Positions 24,448-33,030 of a stretch of 60,065 bases of DNA are shown one piece after another (position 1 is the first letter of the stretch; every line of letters begins with the position of its first letter). The stretch is from a virus, in the IMG/VR virus record IMGVR_UViG_3300037507_003668, positions 1 to 60,065 of that record. One strand, written 5' to 3'. The position numbers were made by a program, and so were the translations under genes. The notes beneath the pieces are model-generated. The model was not told the DNA's origin, ran no database searches, and was given only the letters and a program-made list of their open reading frames with translations.

Positions 24448-25802
24448 ACTCGCTCAAATATTACAAAATTATTTTTGATCCACGAGACTGTTGACGCCAT
24501 TCTGGCTTTTATAGACTCTTCCTTTAACACAGCAAAACCTTTTTTCTCAAATATGGAAACGACTTCATTTATATTCTTTTCATTGAAATGCCCCCACCCT
24601 CCTTGACCACGGTATGCCCAGCTTATGAAGAGATATTTATCGCAGTGTCTAACGATATTATCTATTGCGGCGTCTTCAAATTCGGCAGGTATATGCTCCA
24701 GTACTTCTATACACATCACAGTTCCTTTTTTGTTGAGGTCAAAAGGAGCCCCCAAATTATAGTCGAGAATATTTTTATATTCCAGATTTGAATGACTTGA
24801 CGCATGCGGTTCAACTCCAATTAGTTCTAGTCCTTGTGTTCTTTCCGATATATATTTCAGAAAATAGCCAGTAGCGCAACCAAAATCCATTATTATTTTT
24901 TGATTTTTGTCTTTTAAGAATGTTAACAAATAGTCCATTAACCCAGTATCCAAGTTTTCTGAATGATTTTCTGAACTATCGTTCCAGTTCCATGAACCTT
25001 TATCTAATATTTTTATACCCATAGCACCATCGTCGGTGACGGAAAATTGCTTTAAATAAGGCTCAACGACCTCATACTCTCGGTTATCACCGAATATGAC
25101 ATCCTTTCCTCTAAAAGGTTTTTCAAATTCTTCATGTACCAAAGCAATCCAGTTTTTATCTCTATTGTGACTCCATGCGGTAACTTTTTTTAACATCGCT
25201 TGCTTACTTCTTACCCACGAATAGTGATGAATAAATGGCTTGCCGTCCAGCATACAATTTCTGGCTCTTTTCGGGCAGGCGTCGAATATACCAGATCGTT
25301 CGTGTTCATGAAATATTAAAGAATCATCTCGTACCAAAGGTCCGTTTTTGACTAGAACAATTGAATCCTCCGTGTGCTTGGTTCTATACTTGAAATCTCT
25401 AAAATAAAAATAGTTGGCTATTTTATAACCATCCAACATATTCCCACCTGCTTTTTGTTGAGAAAACCATTCAACGAATTTATCCGACTCAATTATTTCG
25501 TCAGTGTCCAACAACAAAAAATAATCAACATCCGATGATGCCAGCTCAAATCCAAGTTTTCTGGAAGCATTACAATGCCATCTAGAAGTCATTGATGGTT
25601 CATATGAAAATTCGACGAACTGAACTCCCGTATTTTCTCGAATGGATCGGCTTAATAGGTCTTTATTTTCTGGTGTTCCGTCGTGAAACCGATCACAGTA
25701 TGGCACAATTATCTCCGATGAAAATGATCTTACACCGTCTATACACGGTTTAAGATACATGTAGTCATTTGTACAGTAATTTATTATAGTTGCTATTTTC
25801 AT
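24444..25802 (-). CDS. Glycosyltransferase-methyltransferase fusion
   Basis: A 452-residue two-domain protein. Residues 1-240 look like a family 2-type glycosyltransferase (MKIATIINYCTNDYMYLKPC, YFLLLDTDEII with a DxD). Residues about 290-450 are a class I SAM methyltransferase: DFGCATGYFL (SAM loop), IGVEPHASS, CIEVLEHIP and FISWAYRGQGGWGHFN. It would join sugar transfer and methylation in one protein, for example to cap a chain with a methylated sugar. Confidence 0.82.
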   Translation of the reverse strand: MKIATIINYCTNDYMYLKPCIDGVRSFSSEIIVPYCDRFHDGTPENKDLLSRSIRENTGVQFVEFSYEPSMTSRWHCNASRKLGFELASSDVDYFLLLDTDEIIESDKFVEWFSQQKAGGNMLDGYKIANYFYFRDFKYRTKHTEDSIVLVKNGPLVRDDSLIFHEHERSGIFDACPKRARNCMLDGKPFIHHYSWVRSKQAMLKKVTAWSHNRDKNWIALVHEEFEKPFRGKDVIFGDNREYEVVEPYLKQFSVTDDGAMGIKILDKGSWNWNDSSENHSENLDTGLMDYLLTFLKDKNQKIIMDFGCATGYFLKYISERTQGLELIGVEPHASSHSNLEYKNILDYNLGAPFDLNKKGTVMCIEVLEHIPAEFEDAAIDNIVRHCDKYLFISWAYRGQGGWGHFNEKNINEVVSIFEKKGFAVLKEESIKARMASTVSWIKNNFVIFERV

Positions 25803-25806
25803 TATA

Positions 25807-26241
25807 TTATATGTTTATGTCGTCTACACATACACCATGTATTTTGTGTGTATATCTATATGTTCTCATAAAAGTTTTATCAGGTAATACCAATATTCCA
25901 CTGGAGGTATAATAATTTGGATATGCCCAAATAATTCCTTTGGACGTTAACGTGTATTTATCTTGGTCGTGCCAAAAACAATGCATTCCTATATCTCTTA
26001 ATTTTTCCAATGCTTCTATGTTTTTGGCGTGGCACCATAAGTGCGATTCGTTCTGTTTTAAAAAAGACTCTTCAATTTTATATTGAGGAAAATCGTGCCC
26101 CAAAAACCAAACTCCATCAACTAATCTTACATCTATTTCTACATCAATACCCTTTGATATAACCAATTCAATTTGATCAGGTGTATTTTCCACACTGTGG
26201 TCTGGACCGTACAAATTTCCTCGGTGACTTACTATAATCAT
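25807..26241 (-). CDS. Glycerophosphodiester phosphodiesterase-like protein
   Basis: A 144-residue protein with SHRGN (catalytic first His and Arg), SVENTPDQIELVISKGIDVEIDVR (metal ligands Glu and the E-x-D pair) and FLGHDF with the second His, the core of the GDPD fold. It is about 100 residues shorter than ordinary GDPD enzymes, so the barrel is incomplete or minimal. In a glycan cassette it might cut a phosphodiester-linked decoration or act on phospholipid head groups. The role is inference. Confidence 0.75.
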   Translation of the reverse strand: MIIVSHRGNLYGPDHSVENTPDQIELVISKGIDVEIDVRLVDGVWFLGHDFPQYKIEESFLKQNESHLWCHAKNIEALEKLRDIGMHCFWHDQDKYTLTSKGIIWAYPNYYTSSGILVLPDKTFMRTYRYTHKIHGVCVDDINI

Positions 26242-26242
26242 A

Positions 26243-27610
26243 TTACTTTTTCAGATACAAGTCCAGGTCTTCTGGCGTACCCAGACCCCACATTTTGTCA
26301 ACAGTGTATGTTTTAAAAATTTTTCCATCAGCAATTGCTTCGTTATATACCGGACAAATATAAAACTCGTTGTTCACTCTTAGGTTTTTGGATATCATAT
26401 TTTCGGCATACTTTACATAGTCTTGACCCTTAGACCAGTAGTATATTCCCACCGAAGCCTTGTCCGATATTGGATTTTTTTCAGCAACCTCCGTTATGAC
26501 TCCCATTTCATCTGTTTTACAAAAAGACCATTTTGGGTGTGTGGAAGTGAATGTCAGAATACCACCGTCGATACCGTCGGCTTCCATACTATACATAAAT
26601 TTGGAAGACTCCCATTCAACATATTGATCCGAATTCGCAATCAAAAGTGGCTGTTCATTATCTATATACTCCTTTGCCAGCAAAGTTGTACAGGCGGCAC
26701 CCTCAGTAACAGAGTCTATTTGTATTATTTTACAACCCGGTGCAACATTGTTTAATACCGTTTCCAGACTATATCTGGAATAGTGTTCTTTCAATACCAA
26801 AAATATATAATTGGCTTCTATGTTTATGTTTTCAACCACCAACTGTATCATCGGCTTTCCTTCAACGTCAATAAGTGGTTTTGGGAATGTATATCCAGCC
26901 TTCTCAAATCTGCTCCCTCTACCGGCCATAGGAACTAAAATATTCAGTTTATTATTTTTCCATTTCATAGAATTTTCTTTTTTGTTTAAAAAGTTATACG
27001 CGAACGAAATTATAGAATTGTCGTTTAAATCTTTTGGGCTACTAACTGGAAATAGCCTTGCTCCAGATGCTTCGGCGGCGGATCTTCCCACATAAGAGTC
27101 TTCAACTATTATAGTATTTTTTGGAGATACGTTTGCTATTATCATCGCACGCAAAAAAATTTCAGGGCTTGGTTTTGAGTGAGAAACATCCTCGTTTGAT
27201 AGAAAAAAATCCACGTATGGGATAAGTCCAAGTTTCAATAACGAAATGTTTACTGTCTGTCTGATAGAGTTGGAGCAGACGGCAATAGTATAACCAAGTT
27301 CTTTCAACTGTTTGAACTTATCTACAAGACTATCATTTTTTTCTACTGCACTCAACATTTCATACGTGAACAGTTGTTTATTTTTCCATACCTGCTCGTG
27401 AACATGCTCAGGTAATTGCTTATCTTTTTTCAGAAAATCCAATTTTGTCTTGGTACTCAATCCATCATATTTGAAGAGATGTTCTTTTCTGGATATGATA
27501 TATCTATAATCTATTTGAGCCAACGCCTTATTCAAAGCATTATAATGAATTTCCTTGGCGTCTAACAACACGCCATCCAAATCAAATATAATTAAACGAG
27601 ATGGTATCAT
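26243..27610 (-). CDS. HAD phosphatase fused to sugar nucleotidyltransferase
   Basis: A 455-residue fusion. Residues 1-210 are a HAD phosphatase of the beta-phosphoglucomutase type: FDLDGVLLDA (8-17), CSNS (motif II), SKPSPE and IVEDSYVG (motifs III-IV). Residues about 220-455 are a nucleotidyltransferase: LVPMAGRGSRF (the GxGxRF loop), FPKPLIDVEGKPMI and ANSDQYVEW. It resembles the capsule enzymes that dephosphorylate and activate sugars. The natural product would be a nucleotide sugar for the cassette. Both active sites look intact. Confidence 0.85.
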   Translation of the reverse strand: MIPSRLIIFDLDGVLLDAKEIHYNALNKALAQIDYRYIISRKEHLFKYDGLSTKTKLDFLKKDKQLPEHVHEQVWKNKQLFTYEMLSAVEKNDSLVDKFKQLKELGYTIAVCSNSIRQTVNISLLKLGLIPYVDFFLSNEDVSHSKPSPEIFLRAMIIANVSPKNTIIVEDSYVGRSAAEASGARLFPVSSPKDLNDNSIISFAYNFLNKKENSMKWKNNKLNILVPMAGRGSRFEKAGYTFPKPLIDVEGKPMIQLVVENINIEANYIFLVLKEHYSRYSLETVLNNVAPGCKIIQIDSVTEGAACTTLLAKEYIDNEQPLLIANSDQYVEWESSKFMYSMEADGIDGGILTFTSTHPKWSFCKTDEMGVITEVAEKNPISDKASVGIYYWSKGQDYVKYAENMISKNLRVNNEFYICPVYNEAIADGKIFKTYTVDKMWGLGTPEDLDLYLKK

Positions 27611-28428
27611 TAATATACTTCAAATCCCCCGTAATTTATTTCTTTTTGCCAATCAGTTCTATCAAAATTCAACTTTACAGATTTTCCGTCTACGATTTGT
27701 ATTGGATACCCAACGTCCTTCATTATAATATCAAGTAAATCTTTTTTCTCTCTTGGAATAGCTACGTGATCACACGGATATTCATTGTTTATTCGGACCA
27801 GTATATAATCCAACGACAAAATTTTATTGAGCAATGTTTCTGAACTCTGCCCAAAACAATTCAACCACTGGTTTTCGACTTCAATAAACATAATAGGTCT
27901 AGAATTTTGAATAAGTTTTTCGGCACCTTCCAATAAAAATATCTCAGATCCTTGTACATCTATTTTCAAGAATGATACACCCGAACTTATAACTTCGTCA
28001 ATTTTTATCATTTGTACTACATCCCCGCCACCACCAATTTTAGTTGCTCCTATATTAATTCCTTGAGGTCTATCTACGTCAACATAGTCCATTTGAATCA
28101 TTTTGTTCTCATTCCCTAACGCCACATTGAAACAAAATACATTTCGTAGGTCGTTGATGAATACATTACCACATAGCTGTTGATATATTACTCTCAATGG
28201 TTCAAATGCCAAAACTTTTCCGGCGGGTCCAACCATTTTTGCCATCGTTACTGCATGATATCCCAAGTTTGCTCCGCAATCCAAACAAATATCTCCGGGT
28301 TTTATTACGTTTTTGGCTACATTATAAAAATGTGGCTCAAAATCTCCATTGTTCATCAATGCCTGCCCCAGTGCGTCGTTTGGCAATATCAAAAACTTAC
28401 CGTGTCTGGCTTCTATTATGTTTGGCAT
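27610..28428 (-). CDS. FkbM-family methyltransferase
   Basis: A 272-residue SAM-dependent O-methyltransferase: CLDCGANLGYHAVTMAK (SAM loop), VLAFEPLRVIYQQL (acidic residue for ribose), and FLKIDVQGSEIFLLEGAE followed by MFIEVE, the FkbM signature. It would methylate a hydroxyl of a sugar or lipid. Its start overlaps the upstream stop region, and its stop shares a base with the next gene. Confidence 0.86.
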   Translation of the reverse strand: MPNIIEARHGKFLILPNDALGQALMNNGDFEPHFYNVAKNVIKPGDICLDCGANLGYHAVTMAKMVGPAGKVLAFEPLRVIYQQLCGNVFINDLRNVFCFNVALGNENKMIQMDYVDVDRPQGINIGATKIGGGGDVVQMIKIDEVISSGVSFLKIDVQGSEIFLLEGAEKLIQNSRPIMFIEVENQWLNCFGQSSETLLNKILSLDYILVRINNEYPCDHVAIPREKKDLLDIIMKDVGYPIQIVDGKSVKLNFDRTDWQKEINYGGFEVY

Positions 28429-28429
28429 A

Positions 28430-29374
28430 TTATTTTATGAATACTTCTTCAAATTGCTTCATCACGTTGGATGGAGAAAATTTTAATGAATAACAATCCC
28501 AGTCTATATCTTTAACATACTCTTTGTCAATTTGTAATAAGTATGAAGTTAGTTCTTGTTCGTTTTTATATTTCAACGCCTTTTCACCAAGCATATGCAA
28601 GTGCGCTTTCATATACCACCCATATCCACCGTCATATGTAAGTACTGGTTTGTTGAAAGAAGAAAATTCCGCGACCGCCAACCCGAACGTTTCGCCGTCA
28701 CTTCGAGCGTGTATCATGGCATCGCACGTATTTATAAACTCACTTTTATACATCAAATTTGGATTGAATGGTAAAAATTTTACTTTTGGGTGAGAAACAA
28801 ATGGTTTAGTATTCAAAAATACGGCATATAAATCGTTTCTTTTTTCAATCGCAGTTATCAATGCTCGGTGCGCGATTTGTAAATCAAATTGATTGTATCC
28901 ACCCAATCTTCCCAATACGAAAGCATTTTTTGGTATTCCAAGTTCGTCGTGCAGACTTTCGTTTGTTTTTGGTAGATTTATTATATGCGGAACCCATAAT
29001 GGCTGATTAAACATTTTTGCTAACCATTCGCTTACGCCAGCGTATACATTGCCATGTGGTTCTGTCATACTGAATATACAGTGGATTGCGGTTTTACAAT
29101 TTGATGGGGTAGTTCCTTCATTTTTTCCGCCCGCCTTTATCATATAAAACAGATCTATTTTTTCACGTTCTACCAGAATTGGAATCTCACTTTCATTTTC
29201 ATATAGATGATAGTTCAACCCATCAAACTTTTCCATTGGGCAAGTTGATTTTGATCTAGAACTCATTATGATTGGGTTATGACCAAGGCAGTCTCTTATT
29301 CCCATATAATAGTCGTATGGCACTGTACCACAGCCTCGGTGATCAAGTTGTTCTACATGTATTGCTATTTTCAT
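28430..29374 (-). CDS. GT-B glycosyltransferase (family 4-like)
   Basis: About 314 residues from the ATG at 29374, which overlaps the upstream TAA (TAATG). A start further upstream would lie in the SDR gene. FVLGRLGGYNQFDLQIAHRAL and the C-terminal ARSDGETFGLAVAEFSSFNKPV show the GT-B donor-binding domain with the E-x7-E-like motif. It probably extends a surface glycan. Confidence 0.8.
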   Translation of the reverse strand: MKIAIHVEQLDHRGCGTVPYDYYMGIRDCLGHNPIIMSSRSKSTCPMEKFDGLNYHLYENESEIPILVEREKIDLFYMIKAGGKNEGTTPSNCKTAIHCIFSMTEPHGNVYAGVSEWLAKMFNQPLWVPHIINLPKTNESLHDELGIPKNAFVLGRLGGYNQFDLQIAHRALITAIEKRNDLYAVFLNTKPFVSHPKVKFLPFNPNLMYKSEFINTCDAMIHARSDGETFGLAVAEFSSFNKPVLTYDGGYGWYMKAHLHMLGEKALKYKNEQELTSYLLQIDKEYVKDIDWDCYSLKFSPSNVMKQFEEVFIK

Positions 29375-30108
29375 TAGGTCATTCTTCGTAGAGTATAAAT
29401 CTCCTTGGATAAATCCTTGAAGTTTCTCCAACAATCCCACTTTGCACTTATAAATTTACCAGAAACACCGTCACTTTCATCGGAAATTAACCATTCGACC
29501 AACTGCATAGCCGGTTCGGGGTCATCTCCGCTTTCGCTTTGACGCTTGGCTTTTTCGTATTCCTGAATACCAATTATTTCTTGCCCAGCATTTATTGGAC
29601 CATCAACGATTCCGGTCTTTATAGCGCCGGGAGCTATTGCGTTAATATCCAAGGTTGGCTCTTCCAAAGCCATCGTTTCCACCAATCTAACTACGGCAGT
29701 TTTTGCTACTGCGTATGCAGAAAAATATGCTCTGCCATTTCCAGCACCACCTCCAGCCATGCATACTATCTTTTGACGTTTGTTGGTACACATCAATGGA
29801 TAAAATTCTTTCAAAACATTATATGTTCCATCCAAGTTTATTCTTATTGTTTGTGACCAATTTTCTGGATTTGTCTTTGACACCTTTCCCAATTCACCCT
29901 GCGTCCCCGCACACGTAATGATTGCATCAAAATAAACATCGCAATCAAGAAAGTAGTTAGACCATCCACGTACTTCTTCTATATTTGACACATCGCAAGG
30001 ATATTTTGAAGAACGAGAAAGACCATAGACATTGTGTCCATTTTTCTCAAATCTATCGGACAGCATCTTTCCAATACCAAAAGTATTACCTGTTATTAGA
30101 ATGTTCAT
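29374..30108 (-). CDS. Short-chain dehydrogenase/reductase
   Basis: About 244 residues from ATG 30108. LITGNTFGIGK is the NAD(P)-binding TGxxxGxG loop, followed by TCAGTQGE, the Ser of the MAGGGAGNG region and YAVAK (Tyr-x-x-x-Lys) with NAIAPGAIKT. These are the classical SDR marks. It would reduce or oxidise a keto sugar. The frame is open to 30219, but the extra part overlaps the upstream gene by 134 bases and lacks the fold. Confidence 0.84.
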   Translation of the reverse strand: MNILITGNTFGIGKMLSDRFEKNGHNVYGLSRSSKYPCDVSNIEEVRGWSNYFLDCDVYFDAIITCAGTQGELGKVSKTNPENWSQTIRINLDGTYNVLKEFYPLMCTNKRQKIVCMAGGGAGNGRAYFSAYAVAKTAVVRLVETMALEEPTLDINAIAPGAIKTGIVDGPINAGQEIIGIQEYEKAKRQSESGDDPEPAMQLVEWLISDESDGVSGKFISAKWDCWRNFKDLSKEIYTLRRMT

Positions 30109-30829
30109 CGTTCGATTTCTTGATTGATGGGATGAGAGACAGTCCAAGATTGTATTTTTGATCCAATTGAATGAGGTTATGTATTTCTCTTCCAAGTGTG
30201 TCGTTGGTATATGGACCACCGGCTTTTAGATAAGACAACTTACCTATGCGTTTGTCTGTTTGCAATCCTGCGGTTATATCTGACGAATTTGCTCCCACCG
30301 CCTTTGCAACTTTATCTATTTCATTTATAAATGCAATAGACATTGCCAAATATGAATTCAATGCGTGTTTTACCATTTCAGCAGATTCCAAACTCATCCA
30401 AATTATATTAGAAGACAATGGACGAAACAATTCGGTAAGTACATCTTTTGAGAATCTATCACATCCAACAACAATTCGTTCTGGGTTCAGAAAATCATTT
30501 ATTGCTCTACCTCGCCTTAGATTTTCTGGAGAACAGGCAATTCTGATATCTGTATATACGTTCTCTAGCATTCTGCACGTTCCAACTGGAACTTGGGTAG
30601 ATATCAAAGCAATAGCATTATTTTTGGCAAATGGAAGTACTCTTCCCAACCATTCAAATATGATTCTTGAATCTGGCTTTCCGTCCTTATCGACCGGTGT
30701 ATCATAGCAAACCCAAATAACGTCACTATCTCCAACCTTAGAATCATCAACATTTACTTGATGAAATTGTTCCATACAAGCGGCAGTTATATATGCCAAA
30801 TGTCCGTGTCCTATTACTGATATTTTCAT
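30086..30829 (-). CDS. UDP-sugar dehydrogenase homologue, short, lacking the catalytic Cys
   Basis: A 247-residue relative of UDP-glucose/GDP-mannose dehydrogenase: ISVIGHGHLAYITA (NAD loop), VCYDTPVDKDGKPD, ACSPENLRRGRAINDFLNPERIVVG, and EMVKHALNSYLAMSIAFINE. The family norm is about 420-450 residues, with the catalytic Cys in GGSCFPKD. Here that place reads GGPYTNDTL, so Cys is missing, and the protein ends shortly after, without the C-terminal domain. Two-step oxidation to a uronic acid seems unlikely. It may be a binding or regulatory relic or have another activity. Confidence 0.82.
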   Translation of the reverse strand: MKISVIGHGHLAYITAACMEQFHQVNVDDSKVGDSDVIWVCYDTPVDKDGKPDSRIIFEWLGRVLPFAKNNAIALISTQVPVGTCRMLENVYTDIRIACSPENLRRGRAINDFLNPERIVVGCDRFSKDVLTELFRPLSSNIIWMSLESAEMVKHALNSYLAMSIAFINEIDKVAKAVGANSSDITAGLQTDKRIGKLSYLKAGGPYTNDTLGREIHNLIQLDQKYNLGLSLIPSIKKSNDEHSNNR

Positions 30830-30832
30830 AAT

Positions 30833-31516
30833 TTATCCTTGTCCCATGTTAGCTTGTTTGGACCAGTTTTGGTTATAAAACAGGTTTTGCGCACGTTGCC
30901 TGTCTATTGTTTTGTCATGAATAATAGACCATTCAACTTCTTTAGGAAGCATAGTTACATACTCAGCACCAATCACAGTCTCGTGTAGCGGTTTTTGCCA
31001 TTGTACCTTTAGGCTATTTTTATATATACGAGATTGATAATCACCGTGATTCCAGTTTACTATTGGCTCATTACCAAAATATTCTGGTAGTGTACTAAGA
31101 TGCCATCCCCACATAGCTGCATCTTGTGAAGTAGCTCCTCTTACAATATTTACTCTTGGAACTCTGTACAATTCAACTTTTGGATTAGACATTATCAATT
31201 CTTGCATATTATACAACAGTTCAGGCCACAGATATTCATCCGCGTCCAACTGGACTATATAATCTCCTACACAACGTTTACTTCCATAGTTTTTATGTTC
31301 GGAAAAGTTTTTATTTAGTGCATGTTGAATTATACTAAAGCCATAGTTTTTAGCTTTTTCCAGTATCTTTTTAGTACCTTCGTTATCAGAAAAATCATCA
31401 AGAATGACAACTTCGTCGTTCGGAGCATTAAAATCGATGTGAGTCTTGAGCTTCTCGATTAGTTCAAGAAGCTCAAGTGTCTCATTTTTACACGTAACCA
31501 AATAACTTATTTTCAC
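30833..31516 (-). CDS. Family 2 glycosyltransferase
   Basis: A 227-residue GT-A enzyme: ISYLVTCKNE, EVVILDDFSDNEGT, and IVQLDADEYLWPEL with a DADE metal-binding motif. This is the form seen in LPS-core family 2 transferases such as WaaE-like enzymes. It overlaps the upstream family 4 glycosyltransferase by four bases. Confidence 0.84.
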   Translation of the reverse strand: MKISYLVTCKNETLELLELIEKLKTHIDFNAPNDEVVILDDFSDNEGTKKILEKAKNYGFSIIQHALNKNFSEHKNYGSKRCVGDYIVQLDADEYLWPELLYNMQELIMSNPKVELYRVPRVNIVRGATSQDAAMWGWHLSTLPEYFGNEPIVNWNHGDYQSRIYKNSLKVQWQKPLHETVIGAEYVTMLPKEVEWSIIHDKTIDRQRAQNLFYNQNWSKQANMGQG

Positions 31517-32811
31517 GACGTTGTCGGAGTTATTTTTTTGAATTTTGGAAGCGTAATTCCTACCTTCTTCTCAAACACGGGGAGATGTTTGTCTAAGACA
31601 TCTACCAATACTTTTCCAGCAGCTTCAAGACTAAACTTTTCTGCATTTTGAACACGCAGTTTTTCGGCGTTTGGAATATAATTGATATAGTTTGTGTATA
31701 TATCTTCCAATTTCTGTGCAGCAACGCTGTAGTTTGCATTAAACCACTGACCTTCTTTTACCAGCCATTCGTTGCACGCACTCGGAGGTACGTTGACCAT
31801 TGTACCGGGTAACAAGTTTGCAAGATTATCTGGAAGAAAATCTACGTGACCGCTCCAATTAGTAGTAAGTAGTGGTTTTCCGCTTAGAGTTGCCTCTAGC
31901 AACGGTCTTCCGAAACCTTCTCCGTGAGTAAGACTGACGTGAGCTTTTACCTTTGGATGGTTATACAAACGATTCAATTCAGTCGGAGCCAGTTCGCCGT
32001 GTATAATATATATATTTGGAAGAGTTCCAGACAGTGGGGCACGAATGTCATTTATTTTCTTAAGTATTTCGGTTTTATCTATTTTGGAGAATGTTGCTCC
32101 GCTAGTCTTGAGAATTAACGCGGGTGCATTTTTCTTGTTTTTAAATACTTCGCTGAAGATCTTGATCAACATTCCGACATCTTTTCTATCTGCACCTAGG
32201 TCGCCTTGGATCCAATGTCCTACGAATAGATAGCAGAATGTTTCTGGGATCGCATTTAGCGCAGAATCTATTTCTTCGGACGGTTCATTAGTTTTTTTGT
32301 AAATACTTGTATCTACTCCTTCAAATACAACTTCAATAGGTTTATTGAGTTGAATCTTGTCCGTCATTCCCGTTCTTTCATCTCTACGGTCGTATGCAGT
32401 TTTTACAAATACTTCCTTAGAAAAGTTTGAAGGAACAATATTCAAGTTCATTCTATTCAGACCTTCAACCCATTCTGGCTTTGGTACAGTACTTTCAATA
32501 CCTGCCGTAACGCCAATATTATATTTTCCGCGTGGCTGGAACTCGTTGGGAATAGATACTTGAACAAATAATTCAGGCTGTGCGGTTAAGTTGGTAGTTA
32601 GTATTCTGCTCTTTATTTCTTTGACCATAGGACGACTTTCGTCATCCAACATCGTATTGGGACACACTCCCCATCGCATTGGTACGATCTTAACGTCAAA
32701 CTTATCATACTTTATGATGTCTGCCGCAATTGCAAATGTATGGTCGCCATATCCAGAGCGAGATGCTATTGGACCTTGTATGACACATACTGGTTTAATT
32801 TCGTTGCTCAT
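31513..32811 (-). CDS. Family 4 glycosyltransferase
   Basis: A 432-residue GT-B enzyme. VIQGPIASRSGYGDHTFAIA at the start is the acceptor-domain glycine loop, and GEGFGRPLLEATLSGKPLLT near residue 300 is the E-x7-E donor motif of GT4 retaining enzymes. It is likely to act on the same glycan as its neighbours. It begins shortly after the small coiled-coil gene. Confidence 0.84.
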   Translation of the reverse strand: MSNEIKPVCVIQGPIASRSGYGDHTFAIAADIIKYDKFDVKIVPMRWGVCPNTMLDDESRPMVKEIKSRILTTNLTAQPELFVQVSIPNEFQPRGKYNIGVTAGIESTVPKPEWVEGLNRMNLNIVPSNFSKEVFVKTAYDRRDERTGMTDKIQLNKPIEVVFEGVDTSIYKKTNEPSEEIDSALNAIPETFCYLFVGHWIQGDLGADRKDVGMLIKIFSEVFKNKKNAPALILKTSGATFSKIDKTEILKKINDIRAPLSGTLPNIYIIHGELAPTELNRLYNHPKVKAHVSLTHGEGFGRPLLEATLSGKPLLTTNWSGHVDFLPDNLANLLPGTMVNVPPSACNEWLVKEGQWFNANYSVAAQKLEDIYTNYINYIPNAEKLRVQNAEKFSLEAAGKVLVDVLDKHLPVFEKKVGITLPKFKKITPTTS

Positions 32812-32830
32812 TTATATAACCTTTTTTTTA

Positions 32831-33022
32831 TTATGGTGCTGTACCGGGTGTGTTTTGACCTTCTTGTTCTTGAATAATCGCTTCCATCTCGGACTTAACA
32901 TCGTTGATGCGATCCTTGAAGTCAGTCATAACAACTCGCTTTTCCATTTCGATTTCACGAAGTTGCTTGGCAAGTTCGTAGATTTTTGTCTTTGCTTCTT
33001 CTTTAGTCAATGCTTTAGCCAT
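32831..33022 (-). CDS. Small coiled-coil protein, 63 aa
   Basis: A charged, almost wholly helical protein (KTKIYELAKQLREIEMEK with heptad spacing) that ends in a short flexible tail. It lies between two family 4 glycosyltransferases. No function recognised; it could help oligomerise a neighbour. Confidence 0.66.
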   Translation of the reverse strand: MAKALTKEEAKTKIYELAKQLREIEMEKRVVMTDFKDRINDVKSEMEAIIQEQEGQNTPGTAP

Positions 33023-33030
33023 AATATTAT

